From NCBI GenBank assembly GCA_043808235.1, contig JAZDFC010000110.1, forward strand, positions 1 through 64,000: a DNA stretch of 64,000 bases, read 5' to 3'. Made by a program: the position numbers and the translations under genes. This DNA is from JAZDFC01 sp043808235 (GTDB taxonomy: Bacteria > Bacteroidota > Ignavibacteria > Ignavibacteriales > Melioribacteraceae). How positions within the stretch are numbered: the stretch's first letter is position 1; the number at the start of each line of letters is the position of its first letter. Below, piece by piece: positions 55,365 through 64,000 of this stretch. The notes beneath the pieces were generated by a model. That model worked only from the letters and a program-made list of their open reading frames with translations. It searched no databases and was not told the origin of the DNA.

Positions 55365-56015
55365 TTATAAGAAAATTGAAATACCAAGTTTAATTCCGAC
55401 CGAGAGTGAGTTTGCATTCACATTTTCATCAAGACTATTATTAGTTAGTTTCTTGCCGTCGGATTCGGGCTCGCCAACAAAATCATATCTTGCATCACCG
55501 GCGATATACGCATAAATGTTTCCACCCAATCTTGTATTGCCTACAATTTTTAGCAGCAATCCAAAACCAGTTGATGAGTAATCCACAGCCTGAGTTGTGG
55601 CTGGAAGTTGCTCTTCGAGCGAGGCAAGTCTTAATCCGGCACCGCCGCCAAATTTAAATTTATATCCTTCTCCATTTACAACATAATAAGCAAGAGCCGA
55701 TGGATTGTGAATATTCAACGAAAGATCATATGTTCCGATTCCACAGTAGGATGTATTAAAGGAATAGATGGAATAAACATATTCCAATCCGAGTTGAAAA
55801 TTCGGGGAAAGACTGTAATCGCATTCACCGAAAAAACCGACTTGCGTATTAAATGTAGCGAGTTGATCGCTTGCCGGTGCAAAATTCATATTTATATAAT
55901 CAGTTAAAGAAGATGTATTAATAAAATTTATTCCCATTCCTGCGGAAAGATCCACCTGTGCATTGGATGCAGTAGGAAGGAGAATTACTAATGCGATAAA
56001 AAGAAATTTTCTCAT
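55365..56015 (-). CDS. Outer-membrane beta-barrel protein
   Basis: A 216-residue protein with a signal peptide (about 1-20, ending TASNA). Alternating amphipathic strands such as FQLGLEYVYSIYSF and FGFLLKIVGNTRLGGNIYAYIAGDARYDF are typical of small OprF/OmpW-like barrels. The last strand ends SVGIKLGISIFL. The ATG at 56015 is preferred: GGAG lies four bases upstream and the codon overlaps the previous stop in TGATG. Function unknown; it may be a structural porin-like protein. Confidence 0.8.
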   Translation of the reverse strand: MRKFLFIALVILLPTASNAQVDLSAGMGINFINTSSLTDYINMNFAPASDQLATFNTQVGFFGECDYSLSPNFQLGLEYVYSIYSFNTSYCGIGTYDLSLNIHNPSALAYYVVNGEGYKFKFGGGAGLRLASLEEQLPATTQAVDYSSTGFGLLLKIVGNTRLGGNIYAYIAGDARYDFVGEPESDGKKLTNNSLDENVNANSLSVGIKLGISIFL

Positions 56016-57073
56016 CACTCTCCAGGTTTAATTCTGAATACACTAAAAAAATTTTCGTTCATTCCGTGCTTTTTATTAATCACAAAGATGAAAAATACAG
56101 TTAACAAAATAAAAACTATGTACGAAATTATGTGAGTTAATATTGCATATGCTGCACTTACCTCATTTGAAAAACCGTATAATCCGGTAAGAACCGAAAT
56201 AACAATTAAATGATAAGAACCCGTTCCGCCGGGAGTTGGAATTACAACACCGAACGCACTTATAGTCATTAATACCCAGGCCATTAAAAAACTGACCGAC
56301 ATAGCATCATTCATTCGTAACATAAAAAAGGCGAAGTATGACGTTACTCCATAATTTAACATTATGGCAACCGTTAATATGATTGTAATAAAAAAACTTT
56401 TAAAATCTTTAAGCGTTGAAAAGCCTTCCAACAGCATATCAAAAATGTAGGATAATTTATCAGCGCCTCGTTTTGTGAACATGCCAAATATCTTTGTGAC
56501 AAAATTGTAAAACTTTCCTTTGAATCTAACTAACAAATACAGGAACACGATTATTGCAAACATCATCGTGAATCCGAGTAACAACGCCGAGCTTAACCAT
56601 GGTATTTCAAAAAACAACACATCTCCATAAAAATATATTCCAACCAACACCGAAAGACCAAGTGCAATAACGTCGATAATTCTTTCGATGATAATTGTTC
56701 CAAGCATAGATGTGCGTGAGAGTCCTTCCCATCTGCCTAAGAAAAGAGCGCGGTACAATTCACCCAACCGGGGAACAACACAATTAACTCCGTAGCCAAC
56801 CATAGTTGCGCCCCATAAATTCAAAACAGAGGCATCTTTCTTCACAGAAGAAATTATTACTTTCCAGCGAACTGCTCGTAAAAAATGTGAAAATAAAAAT
56901 GTAAACAAAAATAAGAGCAGCCACGGTATAGAAGATTTTACTATCTGAGAAAGAGCTTCGTTTAAATCGACATTACGGAACGCGAAATAAAGGAACAATC
57001 CCATAAAAAAAAATGGAATTATAACTCCGGCATAACGTTTAAAAGAGGATATGTGGCTATTATCTGAGGTCAA
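56015..57073 (-). CDS. LPG-synthase-like/UPF0104 flippase-fold membrane protein
   Basis: A 352-residue protein with about eight transmembrane helices and the UPF0104/lysylphosphatidylglycerol-synthase membrane-domain pattern: FLFSHFLRAVRWKVIISS, GVNCVVPRLGELYRALFLGR and VIPTPGGTGSYHLIVISVL. It lacks the catalytic C-terminal domain of MprF, so only the lipid-flipping half is present. Start TTG 57073 overlaps lolA by 14 bp. Known members flip or handle lipid-linked substrates; the cargo is unknown. Its place beside lolA and uppP fits an envelope lipid role. Confidence 0.82.
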   Translation of the reverse strand: MTSDNSHISSFKRYAGVIIPFFFMGLFLYFAFRNVDLNEALSQIVKSSIPWLLLFLFTFLFSHFLRAVRWKVIISSVKKDASVLNLWGATMVGYGVNCVVPRLGELYRALFLGRWEGLSRTSMLGTIIIERIIDVIALGLSVLVGIYFYGDVLFFEIPWLSSALLLGFTMMFAIIVFLYLLVRFKGKFYNFVTKIFGMFTKRGADKLSYIFDMLLEGFSTLKDFKSFFITIILTVAIMLNYGVTSYFAFFMLRMNDAMSVSFLMAWVLMTISAFGVVIPTPGGTGSYHLIVISVLTGLYGFSNEVSAAYAILTHIISYIVFILLTVFFIFVINKKHGMNENFFSVFRIKPGE

Positions 57074-57677
57074 CTATTTTACTTCCTTCAGGTGGAGTGA
57101 AATTGAACTTCGCTTCGGATAAACCTTTGTTTATTTTAATGTTGCTAAGTTCGAAATGGAAAGACGCTCCGTCTGGATTCACGACCTCAAACTTTCTAAC
57201 TAAGTCGGCATTATCAATCCACAAAACAATGGAAGAAAATTCCGATTCATCATCTTTCGAAGTTAGCTCAATCTTTGTTAGTTCGCTTCCTTCTTTTCCT
57301 AATATTTGGACATCGCATTTTTGCGGATATTCTTTTATATATCTTTCGAAAGCAAATGCCGACGGATCATTTTCAGTATTGTTAATCATCACCCGTTTTT
57401 GTTTTTTATTGTAATTCCATATGGTTTTGCTATTCGAAACAATTAAGTGATTTGAAAACTCAAAAACATATTTATTGGATTTTTTATAAAAGAATTTACC
57501 CGTTCGTTTTTGCGGGGAATCACCCGAAGGGGCGGAAATTGTATTTACAAAATCTGCTTGCATATCTTCGATAGAGGCAAATTTTTTCTGTAGTCTATCA
57601 ATCACTTCATTGCTTTTCTGCGGGAAAAGAAATGAAAAAGGGATGAGTAATAAAAATATAAAGATTAGTTTTTTCAT
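57060..57677 (-). CDS. lolA: Outer-membrane lipoprotein carrier protein LolA
   Basis: A 205-residue periplasmic protein with a signal peptide (about 1-19) and the LolA beta-barrel half-fold: IEDMQADFVNTISAP, KRTGKFFYKKSNKYVFEFSN, KTIWNYNKKQKRVMIN and a GSKIVDLR end. It ferries lipoproteins from the inner to the outer membrane. It starts 4 bp overlapping the ftsK end and overlaps the flippase-like gene by 14 bp at its end. LolB, LolC-E are not in the window. Confidence 0.9.
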   Translation of the reverse strand: MKKLIFIFLLLIPFSFLFPQKSNEVIDRLQKKFASIEDMQADFVNTISAPSGDSPQKRTGKFFYKKSNKYVFEFSNHLIVSNSKTIWNYNKKQKRVMINNTENDPSAFAFERYIKEYPQKCDVQILGKEGSELTKIELTSKDDESEFSSIVLWIDNADLVRKFEVVNPDGASFHFELSNIKINKGLSEAKFNFTPPEGSKIVDLR

Positions 57678-60160
57678 AATGATTTTATAATAGCATCTAA
57701 TTGTTCGTCATTTTCAATTAATACTTCGCGTGCTTTGCTGCCATCTGCCGAGCCAACAACACCGGCCTGCTCAAGCTGATCGACAATTCTTGCAGCTCTT
57801 GAATAACCGAGTTTTAATCTGCGCTGCAGCAGCGATACCGACCCTTGCTGGTGCCGCACAATAACTCTCGCCGCTTCTTCGAACATGGGGTCGAGATCTG
57901 AAAGGAAATTCGAAGCTGTATCCCGTTTCTTCTCATATAATGACGGGAGGAAATATCTTTTAGAGAAGCCCTTCTGCACATAAATATAATTTGTAATCGC
58001 TTCAATTTCTTCTGTGGAAATAAAAGCATTTTGAATTCGAACCGGCTTGGGCATTCCACCGGGAAGGAATAGCATATCTCCGCGGCCGAGAAGTTGTTCC
58101 GCGCCATTCATATCGAGAATTGTTCTCGAATCAATTTTTGTTGCAACCTGGTATGCAATCCTCGCACTGAAATTTGCTTTGATTGTTCCGGTAATTACAT
58201 TCACTGAAGGCCGCTGCGTTGCAAGGATAAGATGAATTCCCACTGCACGTGCAAGCTGCGCTAGCCGCGCAATTGGTTCTTCAACTTCCTTTCCGGCAGT
58301 TATCATCAAGTCCGCTAATTCGTCGATGATAATAATAATGTACGGTAACTTGTGATGAATCATCTTTTCGGTATCCTTCGGTTTACGCTTCGGATCGAGA
58401 ACCATCTTGTTGTATTCAATAATACTCCGGACTCGTGCCTTTGCGAGTTTGTCATATCGTTTTTCCATTTCGTATTCAACTGCTTTCAAAGCAAGCAGCG
58501 CATTGCCCGGAGTTGTGATGATCTCTTCTTCGAGATCGGGCGACACGGCAAGATAATGTTTACTTAGTCTTGAGTAAAAAGACAATTCAATTTTTTTGGG
58601 ATCAATTATTACAAACTTGATATCCGACGGATGTTTCGTGTAGAGAAGCCCGGTTATAATCATATTGATACCAACACTTTTTCCCGAACCGGTCGAACCG
58701 GCAATAAGCAAGTGAGGCATTGTTGCGAGGTCGGTTATATACACATCACCCGCAATTGTTTTGCCCAAAGCAAGCGGTAATTCAGCTTTCGACTCTTTGA
58801 TTTTTTTGATCACCGAGCGAGCATAAACAAGCGATGGTTCCGAATTAGGTATTTCAACACCTATTGCACTCTTGCCCGGAATTGGTGCAATAATTCTTAT
58901 TCCGCGCGCAGCGAGCGCAAGCGCGATATCATTTTCGAGACTAACGATCCTGCTAATCTTCACTCCCGGCTCAGGTACTATTTCATACATTGTTACAACC
59001 GGTCCGGGTGTTACGGAGATGTCTTCAATTTTTATATCGAACAACGCAAGTTTTTCTTTTAACAACTCCGCGTTACGTTTTAATTCTTCTTCTGGAATTT
59101 TAATATCTTCATCCCGCGGAGGAGTGAGTAATTCATATCCGGGCGGATTGTAATTAATTTCTTCCTCCCATTGAGGCGGAAATTTTGCTTCAGCTTCTTT
59201 ATCGATGAAGAACTCATTATCACCTTCATTATCTGTCTTCTCTTGAGGCTTTTCAGACTGTTTCAGTTTCTCTTTTTTTGATAAGGACAAATCGGGCATA
59301 ACTTCCTTTTCGTCTCTTTTAATGATTCGAATCCGGGTGTCATCATCTTTCAAGATTTCAGCGCCATCATTTGCATCAGCTTTGGATTTGAAAAGATCGG
59401 AGAAACGCTTTTTACTTTCTTTCTTACTCAAATCTTTAATCTTAGCAAGATTCTCATTCGATTTTGATTGACCGGATTTTTTCGTCTTCGTTTTCGCATT
59501 TTCATCCGGTTCAAAAGCCTCCGCCATTGTGCCTTTTAGAAATGCAATTATCTTTGAAAGACTAAGATCAAATGCGATGAAGAATGTTACAAACATTAAC
59601 GTGATTAATAAAATAGAGCTACCCAAAGTACCGAGCAATCTGCCAACAGCAGTTCCAAAAAAATCTCCAACATTTCCGGATAATTCATTTACATCTGTAA
59701 ATATACCTGGCTGCGGAGTGAAGCGAAGCATTCCAAAAAAAGTCGATGCCAACAAAGCAACAACCACAAGAAAATTTGACAAGTAAACAGCCAGTTTAAA
59801 TGTCTGGTTCCTAACTATTGACCAACCCCAAATGAATACTATAACCGGAAAAACAATAGAGAAGTAACCTATCGTGGAATGGATGAAAAAATTGGAAATA
59901 TACGCGCCGAAAATTCCGAGCCAGTTGTGGACTTCAGCAAATCGTTCCCGTGTTTCGGGAGATGGTGAAAATACTTTGAACAAATCTAGGAAGCCCAGTT
60001 TCATATTTGCGCTGTCCTGCCGCGAATATGAAATAATGCTTAAAAAAATTAACAGTGCGAGAACGGTAAGAAAGATGCCGAGGATTTTCTTCTTCTTCTC
60101 AATGGTAACTATAAAAAAACCATTGTTACTTTCAGCTTTTCCATTATCCTTCTTCGCCAT
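57674..60160 (-). CDS. ftsK: DNA translocase FtsK/SpoIIIE
   Basis: An 828-residue translocase with four N-terminal transmembrane helices (about 25-215), an acidic/basic linker (about 215-310) and the motor. Walker A is AGSTGSGKSVGINMI near 487-500, Walker B IIIIDELADLM, and LATQRPSVNVITGTIKANF follows. The C-terminal winged-helix gamma domain (SVSLLQRRLKLGYSRAARIVDQLEQAGVVG) recognises KOPS-like sequences. It pumps DNA at the septum and activates Xer recombination; xerD lies 17 kb away. lolA follows by 4 bp overlap. Confidence 0.96.
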   Translation of the reverse strand: MAKKDNGKAESNNGFFIVTIEKKKKILGIFLTVLALLIFLSIISYSRQDSANMKLGFLDLFKVFSPSPETRERFAEVHNWLGIFGAYISNFFIHSTIGYFSIVFPVIVFIWGWSIVRNQTFKLAVYLSNFLVVVALLASTFFGMLRFTPQPGIFTDVNELSGNVGDFFGTAVGRLLGTLGSSILLITLMFVTFFIAFDLSLSKIIAFLKGTMAEAFEPDENAKTKTKKSGQSKSNENLAKIKDLSKKESKKRFSDLFKSKADANDGAEILKDDDTRIRIIKRDEKEVMPDLSLSKKEKLKQSEKPQEKTDNEGDNEFFIDKEAEAKFPPQWEEEINYNPPGYELLTPPRDEDIKIPEEELKRNAELLKEKLALFDIKIEDISVTPGPVVTMYEIVPEPGVKISRIVSLENDIALALAARGIRIIAPIPGKSAIGVEIPNSEPSLVYARSVIKKIKESKAELPLALGKTIAGDVYITDLATMPHLLIAGSTGSGKSVGINMIITGLLYTKHPSDIKFVIIDPKKIELSFYSRLSKHYLAVSPDLEEEIITTPGNALLALKAVEYEMEKRYDKLAKARVRSIIEYNKMVLDPKRKPKDTEKMIHHKLPYIIIIIDELADLMITAGKEVEEPIARLAQLARAVGIHLILATQRPSVNVITGTIKANFSARIAYQVATKIDSRTILDMNGAEQLLGRGDMLFLPGGMPKPVRIQNAFISTEEIEAITNYIYVQKGFSKRYFLPSLYEKKRDTASNFLSDLDPMFEEAARVIVRHQQGSVSLLQRRLKLGYSRAARIVDQLEQAGVVGSADGSKAREVLIENDEQLDAIIKSL

Positions 60161-60166
60161 TTTCTG

Positions 60167-60919
60167 CTAATTATTCTCCTCAGCATTTGTATTTTCAAAG
60201 TTATGCAGCTTAATTGAGCCGGAGGAAAATTTAGCAACTCTCTTGATCACATCAACCTGGGCACAATATTCAATATCGCTTTCAAATCCATTTTTAATCA
60301 ACAGCTTCCCATGCTCTGTATCGGAAAGCATTTGCTGAATTTTTTTGCCAAATGATTTGTTCAAAGCAACGCTCACTCGTGCCGAATCCGACAACTCAAC
60401 ATCGGGCATTTTTTTCAAGAGTTCAGAAATTATCTTACCTGCGCAAATTGTATCTTCAATACAAAACATTCCGTTTACGCCTGCGCATATTAGCTCTACA
60501 TCTTTTTTCAAATCGACAAGACTTTTTACAACAGTATGCAGATTTAGGAAACTCGCGATTAATAGTGTTTCCGAAAACTTTGCTTTTACGATTGCCTTTG
60601 ATCCGTTCGTGGTAAATAAAATAAGTGACTTGCCTGAAACAGCCTCCTTTGTGTATTCGAGTGGTGAGTTGCCAATACTAAATCCCTCAATCATCTTTGT
60701 GTTTCGCTCGCCGCCTAATAATGTACTGCCACCGAATGCATTTCCCGAAACCTTCATTGCAAATTCAATTGAGTTAACAGGTATTACTTCTTTTGCACCG
60801 TTATTCAAAGCCGTCATAATTACCGAGGTCGCTCTTAAAACATCGATCACAACAGTAGTCTTGTTCGCAAAATATAATTCTTCCAATTGAATTGGAGAAA
60901 AAATAACATGTATTCTCAT
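60167..60919 (-). CDS. comB: 2-phosphosulfolactate phosphatase-family protein
   Basis: A 250-residue ComB homologue. Patterns are VVIDVLRATSVIMTAL with Asp26, LGGERNTKMIEGFSIGNSPLEY, LILFTTNGSKAI and ICAGVNGMFCIEDTICAG. In methanogens ComB dephosphorylates phosphosulfolactate in coenzyme M synthesis. None of the other coenzyme M genes (ComA, ComC) is in the window, so its substrate here is uncertain. It is one base after gcvT and 6 bp before ftsK in the same direction. Confidence 0.88.
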   Translation of the reverse strand: MRIHVIFSPIQLEELYFANKTTVVIDVLRATSVIMTALNNGAKEVIPVNSIEFAMKVSGNAFGGSTLLGGERNTKMIEGFSIGNSPLEYTKEAVSGKSLILFTTNGSKAIVKAKFSETLLIASFLNLHTVVKSLVDLKKDVELICAGVNGMFCIEDTICAGKIISELLKKMPDVELSDSARVSVALNKSFGKKIQQMLSDTEHGKLLIKNGFESDIEYCAQVDVIKRVAKFSSGSIKLHNFENTNAEENN

Positions 60920-60920
60920 A

Positions 60921-62003
60921 TCACTTTTTTATAAATGGAAGTTTAGTGATTACAGCAGGGATTTCTTTCCCCCGAATTAAAAAATTAATTTTATTGCCTT
61001 CAGCAGCATATTGAGTTTCAACATAACCCATCGCAATTGCTTTGTCTATAACCGGACTTACAGTTCCGCTGGTTATTTTTCCAACAACTTGTCCATTCAC
61101 AGTCAAATCGTAACCATGACGCGGGAATGCTTTTTCATCCGAAATCAATGCAACAAGTTTTCTTTTAAGACCGGCTTCTTTCGATTTTAATAAAACATCT
61201 CTTCCTATAAAATTTCCTTTATTCAATTTTGTTATCCAACCAAGTCCAGCTTCAAGCGTATGTGTTGTCTGATCAATGTCGTTTCCATACAAGCAGTAAC
61301 CCATTTCAAGCCGCAGAGAATCGCGCGCACCAAGACCGGTGGGCTGGATATCAAATTCTTCTCCTGCTTCGAACACTGCATTCCAAACTTTCTCAGCAGT
61401 CGGTTCATCGCCTTTGAAATAAAGCTCATAACCTAATTCACCCGTGTAACCGGTCCGCGATACGATCATCGGAACACCGGCGCACTCGGCAAAAATAAAA
61501 CTGTAGTATTCCATTTCCAGCGGTTTGCTGCAAATTTTTTCAATTACTTTTTTAGAATTTGGCCCCTGCACAGCAAGCAGAGAATACTCGTCGCTTTTGT
61601 TCTTTAATTCGACATCAAACTTATTATTCGCTGAAAGCCAATTAAAATCTTTTTCCATATTAGAAGCATTCACAACGAGCATAAATTCTTCGTCGCTGAT
61701 TTTATAAACCAAAAGATCATCGACGATTCCGGCATCTTCGTAACACATTGCAGAATACTGCACTTTACCCGGAGTAAGTTTGGTAACATCGTTAGTCGTA
61801 ACGTACTGCACAAATTCAATTGCGTTTTTTCCTTTAACAAAAAATTCACCCATATGCGATACATCAAAAACGCCTACGGAATTACGAATAACTTTATGTT
61901 CATTGATTATGGATGAATACTGAACCGGCATTTTATAGCCGGCGAAATCGACTATCTTTGCGCCGAGTTTTTCATGAATATTATAAAATTTTGTTTTTTT
62001 CAC
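60921..62003 (-). CDS. gcvT: Glycine cleavage system T protein (aminomethyltransferase)
   Basis: A 360-residue GcvT that transfers the methylene from the H-protein to tetrahydrofolate. Motifs are FDVSHMGEF, DDLLVYKI, VSRTGYTGELGYELYF and RDSLRLEMGYCLYGNDID. The C-terminal beta-barrel domain (GRDVLLKSKEAG...HGYDL) is complete. gcvH and gcvP are not adjacent. The gene is 8 bp after the transaldolase and one base ahead of comB. Confidence 0.95.
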   Translation of the reverse strand: MKKTKFYNIHEKLGAKIVDFAGYKMPVQYSSIINEHKVIRNSVGVFDVSHMGEFFVKGKNAIEFVQYVTTNDVTKLTPGKVQYSAMCYEDAGIVDDLLVYKISDEEFMLVVNASNMEKDFNWLSANNKFDVELKNKSDEYSLLAVQGPNSKKVIEKICSKPLEMEYYSFIFAECAGVPMIVSRTGYTGELGYELYFKGDEPTAEKVWNAVFEAGEEFDIQPTGLGARDSLRLEMGYCLYGNDIDQTTHTLEAGLGWITKLNKGNFIGRDVLLKSKEAGLKRKLVALISDEKAFPRHGYDLTVNGQVVGKITSGTVSPVIDKAIAMGYVETQYAAEGNKINFLIRGKEIPAVITKLPFIKK

Positions 62004-62011
62004 TTTGCACC

Positions 62012-62656
62012 TTATTTGTCAAGTTTTTTCCAATCTGCTAAAAATTTCTCGAGACCGATATCGGTGAGAGGATGATTAAAGAGTTTTTTAATAACATCAA
62101 AAGGCATTGTACAAACATCGGCTCCCATTAGCGCTGCTTCAACAAGATGGAGGGGATGACGGATGCTTGCTACAAGCACTTCTGTTTTGTAATCATAATT
62201 TCTATAGATCCTAACTATTTGATCTATCAATTCCATGCCGACATGGCTTATGTCGTCCAATCGGCCAACAAACGGACTGATGTAAGTAGCGCCAGCTTTT
62301 GCGGCCAGCAGGGCCTGCGAAGGAGAAAAACATAAAGTTACATTTGTTTTTATTCCTTCATCCGATAACGATTTTACAGCTTTAATTCCTTCGCGGATCA
62401 AAGGAACTTTTACAACAATATTTTTATGAATCGCAGCAAGCTCACGAGCTTCTTTCATTATACCGTCGTAATCAGTAGAAACTACTTCCGCACTGATAGG
62501 TCCGTCAACAATTTTAAGAATTTCGTCAAGTAGCTGTCTAAAATTCATACCCTCTTTAGATACAAGCGAGGGATTTGTGGTAACACCGTCTAACAACCCG
62601 TAAGAAGCAGCTTCCTTAATCTCGTTCAAATTTGCCGTATCAATAAAAAATTTCAT
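62012..62656 (-). CDS. Transaldolase-family protein (TalC/fructose-6-phosphate aldolase-like)
   Basis: A 214-residue short transaldolase. Motifs include KFFIDTANL, VTTNPSLVSKEG, the Schiff-base Lys83 in NIVVKVPL, TLCFSPSQALLAAKAGATYISPFVGRLDD and VLVASIRHPLH. The family includes transaldolase proper (pentose phosphate pathway) and fructose-6-phosphate aldolase; sequence alone does not separate them with certainty. It is 8 bp before gcvT. Confidence 0.93.
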   Translation of the reverse strand: MKFFIDTANLNEIKEAASYGLLDGVTTNPSLVSKEGMNFRQLLDEILKIVDGPISAEVVSTDYDGIMKEARELAAIHKNIVVKVPLIREGIKAVKSLSDEGIKTNVTLCFSPSQALLAAKAGATYISPFVGRLDDISHVGMELIDQIVRIYRNYDYKTEVLVASIRHPLHLVEAALMGADVCTMPFDVIKKLFNHPLTDIGLEKFLADWKKLDK

Positions 62657-62728
62657 TTTATTAATCTCCCGATTATTTTGTTTTGCATTAAAATATGAAA
62701 AATCTTGTATCTATTAAATCGACATTCC

Positions 62729-64000
62729 TCAGTTAAACTCTTCGGTCAAATCTTCACCGGATTTAGCCGAAAGAATTTGGAATGTACGCGCATTATTTTT
62801 TTCATCTGTCTGAAGTTTGATCCGGATAAAATATTTTAGTTGGAGTTTAGTTAACACCGAGATAAAACCTTCATTCAGCTTCTCGCCGATTGACGGATGT
62901 ACTTTTAGAATTATCTTTTTATGCTTGCCATTAAATTTGTGCCGCTTTAGCCATTCATCTATTTCGTGTATCAGGTTCGATCTCTTTGTCAATATTCCCG
63001 TACCGTCGCAATACGGGCATACTTCGGTCATCGACTGAAGAATATTTTCCCTAACGCGCTGTCTTGTAATCTGCATCAATCCAAAATCAGTCATAGGAAG
63101 CATTGCAATTTTTGCACGATCTTTTTTAAATTCTTTTCGAAGCTCGTCGTAAATTTTCTTACGATTTTTATCATCTTCAAGGTCAATAAAATCTACCACG
63201 AGTAAACCGCCAATGTCTCGCAATCGCAGCTGCCGTACAATTTCTCTTGAAGCCTCGAGGTCGGTTTTTAATGAATTTAATTCCTGCTCTTTCTTTGCGG
63301 CATATCTTCCGCTGTTTACGTCAATTACAGTCATAGCCTCGGTATGTTCAATTACTATATGCCCGCCGCTGGGTAATGGAACCTTTCTTCCAAAGAGAGC
63401 TTTTATCTGCTCATTTACTTTGAAAACTTCGAATATCGGCTGGTTGTCTTTATAATACTCAATCCGTTCCAACAGCGAGGGCTGAATGAATTGGATATAA
63501 TTTTTAATCTCTTTAAATAATTTTTTTGAATCGATAAATACCCGTGATACATCCGGCGTAAATAAATCCCGGAAGACACTTATAGTTGTAGTTAAATCTT
63601 TATATACTAATTCGGGTGGCTTCGTTTCCTTGATTGTATCCTGAATTTCCTGCCAGGTTTTAATCAAGTATCGCAAATCGGCAGATAGCAATTCCTCGGA
63701 TTGATTCTTTGCTGCAGTCCGGATGATTAGACCGCAATTTTCCGGCAGAATTTCTTTAGCCAGTCTTTTTAATCGTCGCCGTTCCTTAAAATCCGTTACT
63801 TTTTTTGAAACGCCGACTTTATCGTCATAAGGCAAGAGAACGCAAAATCTTCCCGGAATTGAAATCGAGGATGTAACTCGCACTCCTTTATCTTTGACCG
63901 GTTCTTTAAGTATTTGAACAAGAATATCCTGGCCTTTGTGAAGTTTAGGGATTGTCCTTTCCCTCGTCGAAGGGCGTTTTGGTTCCTCGCGGTTTGAGGC
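62729..64000 (-). CDS. rng: Ribonuclease E/G (partial, N-terminus off the right edge)
   Basis: The visible 423 codons run to the window edge without a stop, so the N-terminus with the first part of the S1 domain is missing. In the visible part lie the end of the S1 domain (HKGQDILVQILKEPVKDKGVRV..), VIDVNSGRYAAKKEQELNSLKTDLEASREI, DIGGLLVVDFIDLEDDKN and the zinc-link cysteines in VCPYCDGTGIL. These are diagnostic of RNase G/E catalytic domains that start decay and processing of RNA. A start codon at 63883 is internal and not the real start. Confidence 0.95.
   Translation of the reverse strand, partial: ASNREEPKRPSTRERTIPKLHKGQDILVQILKEPVKDKGVRVTSSISIPGRFCVLLPYDDKVGVSKKVTDFKERRRLKRLAKEILPENCGLIIRTAAKNQSEELLSADLRYLIKTWQEIQDTIKETKPPELVYKDLTTTISVFRDLFTPDVSRVFIDSKKLFKEIKNYIQFIQPSLLERIEYYKDNQPIFEVFKVNEQIKALFGRKVPLPSGGHIVIEHTEAMTVIDVNSGRYAAKKEQELNSLKTDLEASREIVRQLRLRDIGGLLVVDFIDLEDDKNRKKIYDELRKEFKKDRAKIAMLPMTDFGLMQITRQRVRENILQSMTEVCPYCDGTGILTKRSNLIHEIDEWLKRHKFNGKHKKIILKVHPSIGEKLNEGFISVLTKLQLKYFIRIKLQTDEKNNARTFQILSAKSGEDLTEEFN

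Noticed and set aside
60345..60890. Open frame of 181 codons on the plus strand inside comB
   Set aside because: It is antisense to comB, is rich in serine and hydrophobic residues as mirror frames are, and has no recognisable domain.
63729..63883. Start of the RNase E/G gene at 63883
   Set aside because: The frame stays open to the window end and encodes S1-domain sequence, so 63883 is internal.
1..64000. tRNA, rRNA, CRISPR arrays, insertion sequences, prophage
   Set aside because: I looked through the intergenic regions and saw no tRNA-like cloverleaf, rRNA stretch, regular repeat-spacer array or transposase; a dedicated search could still find a small RNA.

Overview
The window reads as a stretch of ordinary chromosome from a Gram-negative bacterium of the Bacteroidota/Chlorobiota-Ignavibacteriota (FCB) group, most like an Ignavibacteria-type organism. 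The reasons are mixed. The gene content includes lipid A genes, LolA and an outer-membrane barrel protein. Coding is A+T-rich. Several TTG/GTG starts overlap the preceding stop codon. Several intergenic sequences match the Bacteroidota promoter form TTTG/TTG-N20-TAnnTTTG. The genus cannot be fixed from sequence reading alone. I found no rRNA, tRNA, CRISPR array, prophage or insertion sequence.

Region 1 (1-9245): a truncated DtxR/MntR-type metal repressor faces mrp-nfu (Fe-S cluster carriers) and tpiA. Two 18-bp inverted repeats, 22 bp apart centre to centre, lie in the divergent promoter region and look like its operators. After a strong terminator comes an 860-residue GH2-like protein with a C-terminal membrane domain, then smc.

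Region 2 (9253-22049): a tightly packed envelope operon holds a HAD phosphatase, an ICMT-like methyltransferase, lpxB, a DUF374 acyltransferase and lpxK. It is followed by ppdK (pyruvate phosphate dikinase), queA, ispD, plsY, gpsA and recG.

Region 3 (22183-25955): two D-Ala-D-Ala-ligase-like ATP-grasp proteins, a GNAT acetyltransferase and a lysine 2,3-aminomutase-like radical SAM enzyme are arranged as one unit. The aminomutase keeps both aspartates that recognise the lysine side chain. This is the most promising candidate for an undescribed pathway, perhaps making a beta-lysine-containing or acylated amino-acid product.

Region 4 (26005-40000): a thioredoxin-like protein, nadK with a WaaE-like glycosyltransferase, and a small secreted H-type-lectin-like protein come first. 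An exopolysaccharide/O-antigen cluster follows: flippase, CgeB-like transferase, DUF268 protein, three further glycosyltransferases, the initiating sugar-phosphate transferase, a convergent O-antigen ligase/polymerase and an MsbA-like ABC exporter.

Region 5 (40082-64000, all on the minus strand): xerD-like recombinase, 7TM-HD phosphodiesterase and Cof hydrolase; SSS symporter with a STAS protein; ligA with a RodZ-like protein; rsmB; rpmE2; an ECF sigma factor with a probable anti-sigma factor; holA; a cyclophilin lipoprotein; uppP; an outer-membrane barrel; a LPG-synthase-like flippase; lolA; ftsK; an orphan comB; gcvT; a TalC/FSA-type transaldolase; and an RNase E/G gene that runs off the right edge. 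Taken together most of the window serves envelope construction, chromosome maintenance and central metabolism.
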